Part shown: piece by piece, positions 1 through 6,163 of the stretch
Layout: each line of letters begins with the position of its first letter
Numbering within the stretch: position 1 is the first letter of the stretch
Assembly (NCBI GenBank): GCA_035644895.1
Contig: DASQNQ010000048.1
Span: forward strand, 1 to 6,930
Reading direction: 5' to 3'
Origin: Falsiroseomonas sp035644895
GTDB lineage: Bacteria; Pseudomonadota; Alphaproteobacteria; Acetobacterales; Acetobacteraceae
DNA length: 6,930 bases
The notes under the pieces: generated by a model
What the model was told of the DNA's origin: nothing
Database searches by the model: none
The model's input: only the letters and a program-made list of their open reading frames with translations
Position numbers and translations under genes: made by a program

Positions 1-525
1 CCCCGGCGGGTCCATGCGGATCGGCAGCGCGTTCGGCGTCCGGACGTTGGGTGGCAGGCCCGCCACCTGGCGGAAGGCGCGCCAAAGGGCGCCGTGGGCG
101 ACCACCAGCACCGGCCCCGGCCGCTCCTCCAGCGCGCGGGCGATGGCCCGTGCCGCGCGGTCGCGCAGCGTGACGAAGTCCTCGCCGCCCGCGGGCGTGT
201 AGTCGCCCGCGATCCAGGTGTCGTACCAGTCGCTCATCGGCTGGCCCTCCTGCTCGCCGAAGTTCACCTCCTGCAGGTCGGGGTCGAGCGCGACGGGCAG
301 GCCCAGCGCCTCGCCCACGATCTCGGCCGTGCGCCGCGCGCGCACCAGCGGTGACGACACGATGGAGGCGATGCCCTGGCCGACCAGGGCCTTCGCCGCA
401 CGTTCCGCCTGCGCGACGCCGATGGCGTTCAGCGGGATGTCGGTTCGGCCCTGCGACAGGCCCTGGGCGTTCCAGTCCGTCTCGCCGTGGCGGAGGAACC
501 AGAAGGGAGTGTGGCGGGGCGTCAA
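1..525 (-). CDS. Histidine phosphatase family protein (phosphoglycerate mutase-like), C-terminus cut by window edge
   Basis: Partial gene: 175 codons are visible and the reading frame is still open at base 1, so the C-terminus is missing. The N-terminus carries the family signature LRHGET (Arg12, His13 as the phospho-accepting histidine, Glu15). It is followed by SSPLVRARRT (Arg62), an acidic EVNFGEQEG block (Glu86) and the second histidine in VVAHGALWR (His144). These are the catalytic core residues of the phosphoglycerate mutase/acid phosphatase superfamily, which acts on phosphorylated small molecules through a phosphohistidine intermediate. The substrate cannot be told from this; family members include broad-specificity phosphatases and CobC-like enzymes. 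I chose a TTG start (523-525) because no ATG or GTG fits ahead of the RHG motif. It overlaps the TGA of the GST gene in a 4-nt TTGA and has AGGAGG about 10 nt upstream (536-541). The overlap suggests translational coupling to the GST gene. The family call is secure; the start is likely but unproven. Confidence 0.9.
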   Translation of the reverse strand, partial: MTPRHTPFWFLRHGETDWNAQGLSQGRTDIPLNAIGVAQAERAAKALVGQGIASIVSSPLVRARRTAEIVGEALGLPVALDPDLQEVNFGEQEGQPMSDWYDTWIAGDYTPAGGEDFVTLRDRAARAIARALEERPGPVLVVAHGALWRAFRQVAGLPPNVRTPNALPIRMDPPG

Positions 526-1145
526 ACCGCCATTCCCTCCTGCTCCAGCGCGCGCCGCACGGCGGGGCGGGCCATCATCGCCTCGTAGTGGCGCTGCAGT
601 TTCGGCGGCAGGGTCATGCCGGAGCGGCGGACGGCCCAGTACTCCACGAAGAACAGCGCGGCGTCGGCCACCGAGTAGCCCGAGGGCAGGACCCAGGTGT
701 CGCCGCGCCAGGTCTTGTCGAGCGTGTCGAAGAACTTGGCCGCCATCTGCTTGCCCTGCTCCACCACCTTCGGGTGGTCGGCCTCGGCCTGCGCGAAGTT
801 GGCGGGGCGGAACTGGCGGGTGAAGCCCTGCGGGTGCACCGTGCCGCAGATGTAGTCCATCATCTCCTGGCAGCGCGTCTCGCCCTCAAGGTCCTTCGGC
901 ATCAGCCCCGCCTCCGGGTTCGACTTGGCGAGCCAGGCGGCGATGACGGGCCACTCGGTCAGCACCGATCCGTCGTCGCGTCCGAGGGCCGGCACCTTCG
1001 CCTTCGGGTTCAGGGCCAGGTATTCGGGCTTGTGCTGCGCGCCGTCCTTCAGGGCGACCAGCTGCGTCTCATAGGGCTTGCCGAGCTCCTCGAGCACGAC
1101 GTGGATGCCGAAGGAGCAGGCGCCCGGCGAGTAGTAGAGCTTCAT
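522..1145 (-). CDS. Glutathione S-transferase, beta-class-like
   Basis: Predicted cytosolic glutathione S-transferase of 207 residues, the usual length for the family. The N-terminal thioredoxin-fold domain (about 1-80) begins with the KLYYSPGACS motif typical of bacterial beta-class enzymes. It contains Cys10, which in that class forms a mixed disulfide with glutathione, the cis-proline in KVPAL (Pro52) and the glutathione-binding TE pair (Thr63-Glu64). The residue after that Glu is Trp65, where many homologues have Ser or Gly. The helical C-terminal domain has His104 in a VHPQGF segment, matching the second functional residue of beta-class GSTs, and the N-capping box SVAD (158-161). The start is the ATG directly ahead of KLYYS, with GGGAGAG upstream; a longer in-frame extension has no family support. 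It lies 32 nt after the acyltransferase gene and overlaps the next gene by 4 nt, so it may be co-transcribed with the lipid A cassette. No functional link to lipid A is evident. The substrate is unknown. Confidence 0.93.
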   Translation of the reverse strand: MKLYYSPGACSFGIHVVLEELGKPYETQLVALKDGAQHKPEYLALNPKAKVPALGRDDGSVLTEWPVIAAWLAKSNPEAGLMPKDLEGETRCQEMMDYICGTVHPQGFTRQFRPANFAQAEADHPKVVEQGKQMAAKFFDTLDKTWRGDTWVLPSGYSVADAALFFVEYWAVRRSGMTLPPKLQRHYEAMMARPAVRRALEQEGMAV

Positions 1146-1177
1146 GACCGTATCTCTCCCGTTGGGTTGCCGCACTT

Positions 1178-2092
1178 CTACAACCGCCAGCGGCGGTGCT
1201 GCCAGAGCCACTGGCCCGGATGTTCCCGGACCCAGCCGGCCACGATGTCGTTGATGAGCTGGGTCGCGGCCTCGACCTCCACCACGCCGTGTTCGTTGCG
1301 TGGCAACGCGATGGCCTCCGTCAGCTCAAGCCGGAAGCGGTGGCCCGGCAGCCGGATGACACGCACCCCGTGCACCGGGCAGTCGAAGCGCCGCGCCATC
1401 CGGGCGAGCAGCGGGTTCGCGGGGGCCGGCCGCCCGAGGAACTGGATGCGCGGCCCGCGGCCGAAGCGCTGGTCCACCAGCATGCCGAGGTGCAGGCCGG
1501 CATCCAGTGCCTCCATCATCCGCACCGGCGCGGCGTGGCTGGCAGGGATCAACCTGCCCATCACCCCCTCCCGCATGCGCAGCACGTCGCGGGCGATGGC
1601 CGGGTTGTTCGGCGTGCGGTAGAGCGCGGCGGAGGGCAGGCCGTGGTGCTGCCCCGCCACGGCCGGAAGCTCCCAGTTGCCCATGTGGGCAGCGAACAGC
1701 AGGGCAGGTTTCCCGTCCTCGGCGAGCTGACGGAAGATCTGGACAGACCGGGGCGGGATTTCCACCCGCCCGGCGCCGGGCCGAGCCTCGTCGAAGTCGT
1801 AGAGCTGCGCGAGGTGGACGTACTCGCAGGCCGTCCGGCCGAGGTTGTCCCAGGACTCGCGCGCGATGCGCCGCCGCTCCGCCTCGGGCAGATCGGGAAA
1901 GGCGGCGGCGATGTTGTCCATCGCGACGCGGTGCACGGGCAGGAGGGGGCCGAGCCTGCGCGCGACGGCGGCGCCGAGATCGGAGGCGCGGTCGGGCCCG
2001 AGTGCCCGCAGCAGCGCGAAGCCGCCACGGATGAGTGCGGCGAGCGCCTCGTCCCCCCAACCCCGCAGCACCGACCCGACCCGCCCCGCCAT
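1178..2092 (-). CDS. lpxXL: Lipid A very-long-chain acyltransferase, LpxXL-type (LpxL/HtrB lysophospholipid acyltransferase family)
   Basis: 304-residue acyltransferase of the LpxL/HtrB family, which acylates lipid A precursors at the inner face of the cytoplasmic membrane. The catalytic HX4E motif is AAHMGNWE (His136, Glu141). Other family blocks are RTPNNP (159-164), the LVDQRFGRG segment (205-213) and the C-terminal PGQWLWQHRRW (292-302). The N-terminal stretch around residues 15-32 is moderately hydrophobic and may be a membrane-associating helix. The WDNLGR...EYVHLAQLYDFD stretch (81-101) resembles rhizobial LpxXL, as far as I recall those sequences. Position as the last gene of an acpXL-fabZ-fabF2-fabF1-adh cassette supports transfer of an AcpXL-bound very-long-chain hydroxy acid rather than laurate; that specificity is inference. 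I chose the ATG at 2090-2092 because GGAG sits 6 nt upstream (2099-2102). The frame stays open upstream to a TTG at 2212, but that start lacks a Shine-Dalgarno sequence and would add 40 low-complexity residues. Ordinary LpxL activity is the alternative. Confidence 0.9.
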   Translation of the reverse strand: MAGRVGSVLRGWGDEALAALIRGGFALLRALGPDRASDLGAAVARRLGPLLPVHRVAMDNIAAAFPDLPEAERRRIARESWDNLGRTACEYVHLAQLYDFDEARPGAGRVEIPPRSVQIFRQLAEDGKPALLFAAHMGNWELPAVAGQHHGLPSAALYRTPNNPAIARDVLRMREGVMGRLIPASHAAPVRMMEALDAGLHLGMLVDQRFGRGPRIQFLGRPAPANPLLARMARRFDCPVHGVRVIRLPGHRFRLELTEAIALPRNEHGVVEVEAATQLINDIVAGWVREHPGQWLWQHRRWRL

Positions 2093-2213
2093 CCCAAGCT
2101 CCGGCACCACTTGCAGCCCGCGCGAAGACGCGGGCTGAGCCGCCGAACGGCGGCCGCGGCCAGTGCCGCGTAGCCAAGGCCGCGGATGCGGCCGCCCGGC
2201 GCCTGAGGGCAAA
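2093..2213 (-). repeat. Cluster of three inverted repeats between the dehydrogenase and acyltransferase genes
   Basis: This 121-nt gap is the longest inside an otherwise tightly packed cassette and contains three adjacent inverted repeats. The first has stems CAGCCCGCG (2114-2122) and CGCGGGCTG (2129-2137) with a 6-nt loop. The second has GCCGCC (2139-2144) and GGCGGC (2149-2154), extendable by one pair. The third has CCGCGGCC (2154-2161) and GGCCGCGG (2178-2185) with a 16-nt loop. All pair perfectly, and the second and third share base 2154, so they may be alternatives. No T-run follows any of them on the minus strand, so a classical intrinsic terminator is not supported. An RNA stability element, attenuator or processing site that sets lpxXL level is possible. 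In DNA this GC-rich some chance pairing is expected, so the function is uncertain. Confidence 0.6.
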
Positions 2214-3236
2214 CTACAAAGTCACGACGATCTTGCCGAAGACGCGGCGCGATTCCAGCCGCTCCAGCCCCTCGGTGAAGCGGTCCATGGGCACGACCGT
2301 GTCCAGCACGGGGCGGATGCCCTGCGCCATCTTCGACAGCCCCTCCGCCACGTTGCGCATGTTGCAGCCGAAGGAGCCGATGATGCGGAGCTGGCGCTGG
2401 AACAGCATCATCAGGTTCGTCTCGGCCGACACGCCGGAGGTGGAGCCGCAGGTGACCAGCCGCCCGCCGGCGCGCATGGAGAGAAGGGACTGCCCCCAGG
2501 TGGCCGCGCCGACATGCTCGAACACCACGTCCACGCCGCGCTTGCCCGTGACGCGCCGGGCGATGTTGGAGAAGTTCTTCTCGTTGTAGTTCACGACGTG
2601 ATCGGCACCGAGCGCCTGCGCCTTCGCGCATTTCTCGTCGTCGCCAGCCGTCGCGATGACGGTGCAGCCGATCGCCTTGGCCATGCGGATCGCGGCCGAG
2701 CCGATGCCGGAACCCCCGGCCTGCACCAGCACCACCTCGCCGGGCTGGAGGAGGGCGTTGTCGAACAGCATGTGCTGCACGGTGCCGAAGGTGATGGTGG
2801 CGCAGGCGGCGTCGGCCAGCGGCACGCCGTCCGGCACGCGGACGAGTTGCCGGGCGGCGACGTTCGCCTCCTCGGCCGCGAAGCCGTCGGCGTGGAAGCC
2901 CGCCACGCCGCGCACGTTCTCGCACAGGTTCTCGCGCCCGCCCTGGCAGGCGGGGCAGGTGCCGCAGATGCGCGCGCCGTAGGGCACGACGCGGTCGCCG
3001 GGGCGGAAATCCGCGACCCCTGGCCCCACCGCGACCACCTCGCCCACCGCCTCGGCGCCGACGGTCATGGGAAGCTCGCGCTTCGCGAAGGCCATGCCGC
3101 GCCAGCCCCAGACGTCGATGTGGTTGAGCGAGACGGCCCCGACGCGCAGCCGCACCTCGCCCTCACCCGGCGGGGGCGGGGCGGGGATGTCCTCGATCCG
3201 CAGGTCGCGGTCGCCATGCAGGCGCAGCGCCCTCAT
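2214..3236 (-). CDS. Zinc-binding medium-chain dehydrogenase/reductase of the very-long-chain fatty acid cassette (AdhXL type)
   Basis: 340-residue member of the medium-chain dehydrogenase/reductase superfamily. The N-terminal GroES-like domain (about 1-140) holds four cysteines in the structural-zinc spacing (Cys91, Cys94, Cys97, Cys105, in CGTCPAC...NLC). The Rossmann nucleotide-binding motif is AGGSGIGSAA (173-182). The usual catalytic-zinc ligands look changed: the position normally Cys is Asn38 in SLNHID, and the usual GHE motif reads GAE (Gly60-Ala61-Glu62). This resembles the quinone oxidoreductase and enoyl reductase branches more than classical zinc alcohol dehydrogenases, so NADPH-dependent reduction is plausible. 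It occupies the slot of the rhizobial adh gene between fabF1XL and lpxXL, whose precise biochemical role I do not know to be settled. The start ATG overlaps the fabF1 stop in ATGA, with GGGGAGG (3244-3250) 7 nt upstream, so translation is probably coupled. The family is secure; the substrate is inferred only from context. Confidence 0.88.
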   Translation of the reverse strand: MRALRLHGDRDLRIEDIPAPPPPGEGEVRLRVGAVSLNHIDVWGWRGMAFAKRELPMTVGAEAVGEVVAVGPGVADFRPGDRVVPYGARICGTCPACQGGRENLCENVRGVAGFHADGFAAEEANVAARQLVRVPDGVPLADAACATITFGTVQHMLFDNALLQPGEVVLVQAGGSGIGSAAIRMAKAIGCTVIATAGDDEKCAKAQALGADHVVNYNEKNFSNIARRVTGKRGVDVVFEHVGAATWGQSLLSMRAGGRLVTCGSTSGVSAETNLMMLFQRQLRIIGSFGCNMRNVAEGLSKMAQGIRPVLDTVVPMDRFTEGLERLESRRVFGKIVVTL

Positions 3237-4486
3237 GCCGGGGCCTCCCCAAGGACGAGGCAGACATTCTGTCCGCCGAAGCCGAAGGAGTTGGACAGCA
3301 CGTGCCGGACGCGCGCCGCCCGTGCCACGTTCGGCACCACGTCGAGCGCGATGGCCGGGTCCGGCTCCCGGTGGTTGATGGTGGGCGGCAGCATCCCGTC
3401 GCGGATCGCCAGCAGCGAGAACGCCGCCTCGATCGCGCCGGCCGCCGAGAGGGTGTGGCCGATCATGCTCTTGTTCGAGGAGACGGGCGGGGGCGTGTCG
3501 CCGAACACCGCCCTGAGGCCGAGCGTCTCCATCTTGTCGTTCTCCGGCGTGCCGGTGCCATGGGCGTTGACGTAGTCGATGTCCCCCGGTTCGAGCCCGG
3601 CGTCGGAGAGCGCCATGCGCATCGCGCCGATCACCGCGGCGCCGTTGGGGTTGGAGCGCGTGCGGTGGAAGCTGTCCGACTTCTCGCCGACCCCTCGCAC
3701 CAGGCCGAGCACCTTCGCCCCCCGCGCCAGCGCATGGCCGAGGCTTTCCAGGATCAGGCAGGCCGCGCCCTCGCTCATGACGAAGCCGTCGCGCGTCCTC
3801 TCGAAGGGGCGGGACGCGGCTGCGGGCTCGTCGTTGCGCGTGGACAGCGCCGAAAGCAGCGAGAAGCGGATCAGCGACTCGGCATGGACCGATCCGTCGG
3901 CGCCGATCGCGACGGCGGCTTCGGCCTCGCCACGCTGGATCGCCTCCACCGCGAGCTGGATGGCGGACGCGCCGGTGGCGCAGGCCGTGGTGATGGAGAC
4001 CGGCGCGCCGCGGGTGCCGAGGCGCGCCGCCATGCGCTCCCCCGGGCCGGCGTAGATCGAGGCCTGGAACGCCTCCGGCATCCGGTCGCTGTTCGCGACA
4101 AGCTCCGGGTAGCGCGTGGCGCCGACGCGGCGCGCGAGCTCGATCCGCTCGGGCCACTCCACCTCGACGGGTGGCATGCCGAGCATGAGCGGGCCGGGAA
4201 AGGGATTGCCGAGACCCGCCTGGGCGAGCGCCTCCTCCGCCGCCATGCCGGCCATGCGCTCGACCCGCACCGCGCAGGGCAGGTGCCGGCCCTGCGCCTC
4301 CTCGGGCAGGTCGACCGTGCCGGCGATCGCAGTGCGCAGGTGGCTGGTCGGGAAGCGGGTGATGCGGCGGATGCCGGATCGCCCCGCGAGCAGCGCCGCC
4401 CAGTTCGCCTCTACCCCGAAGCCGAGCGGCGTGACGAGGCCGATGCCGGTCACCGCCACCAGCGGGCGGCCGCGTGCGTCCCTCAT
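3233..4486 (-). CDS. fabF1XL: Beta-ketoacyl-ACP synthase, FabF1XL type (catalytically intact)
   Basis: 417-residue ketosynthase of the FabF (KAS II) family, which condenses an acyl thioester with malonyl-ACP to extend the chain by two carbons. The thiolase-fold active site is complete: nucleophile Cys169 in TTACATG, His309 in NAHGTGTPEND, and Lys339 and His344 in NKSMIGH. The glycine-rich NSFGFGGQN loop that ends the fold is at 398-406. Length and motif order are normal for FabF. The PPVEVEWPER segment (105-114) is not one I associate with housekeeping FabF and recalls rhizobial FabF1XL. It starts at an ATG whose first bases overlap the stop of the partner gene (ATGA), with a very strong GAGGAGGG (4493-4500) 6 nt upstream, and its own stop overlaps the dehydrogenase start. 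Direct pairing with the catalytically dead FabF2XL homologue suggests the two work as one condensing unit. Elongation of an AcpXL-bound chain to very long length is inferred from the cassette. Confidence 0.92.
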   Translation of the reverse strand: MRDARGRPLVAVTGIGLVTPLGFGVEANWAALLAGRSGIRRITRFPTSHLRTAIAGTVDLPEEAQGRHLPCAVRVERMAGMAAEEALAQAGLGNPFPGPLMLGMPPVEVEWPERIELARRVGATRYPELVANSDRMPEAFQASIYAGPGERMAARLGTRGAPVSITTACATGASAIQLAVEAIQRGEAEAAVAIGADGSVHAESLIRFSLLSALSTRNDEPAAASRPFERTRDGFVMSEGAACLILESLGHALARGAKVLGLVRGVGEKSDSFHRTRSNPNGAAVIGAMRMALSDAGLEPGDIDYVNAHGTGTPENDKMETLGLRAVFGDTPPPVSSNKSMIGHTLSAAGAIEAAFSLLAIRDGMLPPTINHREPDPAIALDVVPNVARAARVRHVLSNSFGFGGQNVCLVLGEAPA

Positions 4487-5694
4487 GCGGCGCCCTCCTC
4501 CAGACGCTCGAGCAGCGCGAGCGACTCGCCGCGCCAGGCGCCGAAGCCCGTGACAAGGGCGCGGGCGGGCGGGCCATCGAACGGCGCCTCGGCCGCCTCC
4601 ATCGGTGCGGGCAGCCGCCCGGCGGAGAGCGCCAGCGCGGCGAGCGCCACGTTCGCGGGGAAGGCAGCCTCGACACCCCAGCCGATTCGGCTGCCGGTCG
4701 CACGGACCAGGGGCACGAAGCCCTGCCCGGCCAGGCCGTCGAGGAAGCTGCGCTCCGCCCCCACGGGCGCGGCCACGCCGGTCGCGCCGGAGATCACGGG
4801 CAGCGGCCCCGGCGCGGGCGCGAGCCGCGCGAAGGCGCGCCGGGCGGCGTCGAGGCTGTCGTCGCCCGGGGCGCGCCGCGCCTGGTCGCAGGCGATGCCG
4901 GAGAGCCGTGCAAGGCCCTTCGCCCCACGGGCCCGCGCGCCCTCCGCGGCCTCGAGCACAAGGAAGGCAGCCACCGTGCCGCAGATGGCCCCCGGCGCAT
5001 CGCCGCGGCTCCAGACCGGTGCCCAGGGGGCACCGCCGCGCAGCAGCCCGCCGGCGCGGTAGAGCAGCAGCAGGTCCCAGCGCGGCGCGATGAAGGCGCC
5101 GCCGACCAGCGCCACCTCGTTCCGCCCCTCCGCCACGCGCGCATGGGCGACGCGCAGCGCGTCCGCGCCGGCCTGCTCCTCGCCCATCAGGGTGCGGGAG
5201 GCGCCCGTGACGCCGTGCACGATGGAGATGTTGCCGGCCAGGAGGTTCGAGAGCTGGGCGAGGAAGAGCGTCGGCCGCAGCCCGGCCGTGAGAAGCTCGT
5301 TCAGCCGCCGCTCCCGCTCACCGGCCGGGGTGGCGGCCAGCGCCTCGAGCACCGACTCGTCGAGCGGCAAGTCCCGCTCCCCCCCGCCCGCCGCGACGAC
5401 GAGGTCCATGTCGGCCACCAGCCCGCGCGCGCCCGCGTCGTCGAGCGCGAGGCCGGCGGCGTAGGTGCCCAGGCGCTGCCAGGGCTCCATCTGCCGCTGG
5501 TCGCCCTTCTTCGGGATCTGGCGGTCGAGTTCGAGCGCGGGGGAGGGGTGGACGGGGAAGGGCGCGAAGAGGACCTCGTCCACCACCGGGCGTGCGCCCT
5601 CGGCGAAGCCGGTGCCCATGGCGGCAAGGTGGGCCTCCCGCCCCTCGCCGAGCGAGGAGACGAGGCCGATGCCGGTGACCCAGACCTCACGCAT
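4483..5694 (-). CDS. fabF2XL: Ketosynthase-fold protein lacking the catalytic Cys-His-His residues, FabF2XL type
   Basis: 403-residue protein with the overall FabF/KAS II fold: N-terminal EVWVTGIGLVSSLGEG, central VALVGGAF (194-201), and a degenerate C-terminal GFGAW (383-387) where active enzymes have the glycine-rich loop. The catalytic residues are absent. Where active enzymes carry the nucleophile, this protein reads SIVHGVTGAS (157-166), with Gly161 or Val162 at the cysteine position depending on gap placement and no cysteine nearby. The HGTG region has become ISGATG (301-306), and the second histidine region reads SRIGWG (335-340). There is no histidine after residue 184. The gene is not a decayed copy: the frame is intact, full length, and overlaps both neighbours (8 nt with fabZ, 4 nt with fabF1). 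The PKKGDQRQMEPWQRLG and LFLAQLSN segments match what I recall of rhizobial FabF2XL. A heterodimer with FabF1XL, comparable to a polyketide chain-length factor, is my inference. Confidence 0.88.
   Translation of the reverse strand: MREVWVTGIGLVSSLGEGREAHLAAMGTGFAEGARPVVDEVLFAPFPVHPSPALELDRQIPKKGDQRQMEPWQRLGTYAAGLALDDAGARGLVADMDLVVAAGGGERDLPLDESVLEALAATPAGERERRLNELLTAGLRPTLFLAQLSNLLAGNISIVHGVTGASRTLMGEEQAGADALRVAHARVAEGRNEVALVGGAFIAPRWDLLLLYRAGGLLRGGAPWAPVWSRGDAPGAICGTVAAFLVLEAAEGARARGAKGLARLSGIACDQARRAPGDDSLDAARRAFARLAPAPGPLPVISGATGVAAPVGAERSFLDGLAGQGFVPLVRATGSRIGWGVEAAFPANVALAALALSAGRLPAPMEAAEAPFDGPPARALVTGFGAWRGESLALLERLEEGAA
4487..4500 (-). promoter_or_regulatory. Strong ribosome binding site for fabF1XL inside the end of fabF2XL
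   Basis: On the minus strand GAGGAGGG (4493-4500) lies 6 nt before the fabF1XL ATG and within the last codons of fabF2XL. It is the best Shine-Dalgarno match in the cassette and confirms the ATG that overlaps the upstream TGA. By contrast, the fabF2XL and fabZ starts have only weak upstream purine runs and probably depend on coupling. Together these suggest that FabF1XL is kept at a level at least equal to its partner. Confidence 0.7.
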
Positions 5695-6148
5695 CGCGCG
5701 CGCCCGGCAGGCCGATGCGGTGGGCGTTGGCCATCATGGCGTCGCGGAGCGCGTCGGCCGGGAAGGGCAGGATGCGGTAGGTGATCTCGGCATCGGCGAT
5801 GCGCTTGCCGCCCGACTCGATCCGCGCCTCGGACACGGCGTAGCCCGAGCCGTCATGGATGCGGCGGGACTGCACCGTCAGCGCGGCGCCGGGCCCTACG
5901 AAGCCGCGGAACTTCGCCTCCTTCACGCCGGAGAGGAAGGGCATGCGGGTCATGCCGTTCAGCGCCAGCAGCAGCCAGCCGCCGGCCTGCGCCATCGTCT
6001 CGACCAGCAGAACGCCGGGGACGATGGGGTGGCCGGGGAAGTGCCCCTCGAAGACCGGGCTCGCTTCCGGGACGCGCGCCTCCACCGTGATGGCTTCCCC
6101 GTCCAGGGCCACCACGCGGTCCACCATCTGGAAGTACTCGAGCTGCAC
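5687..6148 (-). CDS. fabZXL: 3-hydroxyacyl-ACP dehydratase, FabZ family (FabZXL type)
   Basis: 153-residue hotdog-fold dehydratase, the normal FabZ length. It removes water from 3-hydroxyacyl-ACP to give trans-2-enoyl-ACP during chain elongation. The active-site helix region GHFPGHPIVPGVLLVETMAQ holds the catalytic pair His36 and Glu50, with the same 14-residue separation as His54/Glu68 of E. coli FabZ. The start is GTG at 6146-6148, 15 nt after the acpXL stop. An ATG seven codons later (6125-6127) is possible, but the early LEYFQMVDRV residues look like real family sequence, so I prefer GTG. The stop overlaps the start of the ketosynthase-like gene by 8 nt, indicating translational coupling. 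A plain housekeeping FabZ is unlikely here, because that gene usually sits beside lpxD and lpxA. The dedicated role in AcpXL-linked very-long-chain synthesis is inferred from neighbours. Confidence 0.92.
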   Translation of the reverse strand: MQLEYFQMVDRVVALDGEAITVEARVPEASPVFEGHFPGHPIVPGVLLVETMAQAGGWLLLALNGMTRMPFLSGVKEAKFRGFVGPGAALTVQSRRIHDGSGYAVSEARIESGGKRIADAEITYRILPFPADALRDAMMANAHRIGLPGARDA

Positions 6149-6163
6149 GGCCCTGGCGCGCCC

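Noticed and set aside
2093..2212. A 40-residue N-terminal extension of LpxXL starting from TTG at 2212.
   Set aside because: It has no Shine-Dalgarno sequence, a low-complexity Arg/Gly/Ala product translated from the hairpin region, and a better ATG with GGAG at the correct distance.
2163..3575. A 470-codon plus-strand frame antisense to the dehydrogenase.
   Set aside because: The composition is typical of a shadow frame, and the minus-strand dehydrogenase with its zinc cysteines and Rossmann motif is unambiguous.
3237..4703. An in-frame N-terminal extension of the dehydrogenase reaching back through the fabF1XL region, suggesting a fusion protein.
   Set aside because: The upstream part is out of frame with the real ketosynthase and has shadow composition. 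The ATG at 3234-3236 has a strong GGGGAGG and the normal family N-terminus.
3302..5062. A 586-codon plus-strand open frame lying antisense to both ketosynthase genes.
   Set aside because: Its product is a low-information run of Arg, Ala, Gly, Asp and His with no domain, and it spans two well-supported genes. Long antisense open frames are expected in DNA with this GC content and third-position bias.
4483..5694. FabF2XL as a pseudogene, because the catalytic residues are missing.
   Set aside because: The frame is intact and full length, with overlaps on both sides, and rhizobial homologues as I recall them also lack the cysteine. A conserved non-catalytic subunit is the better reading.
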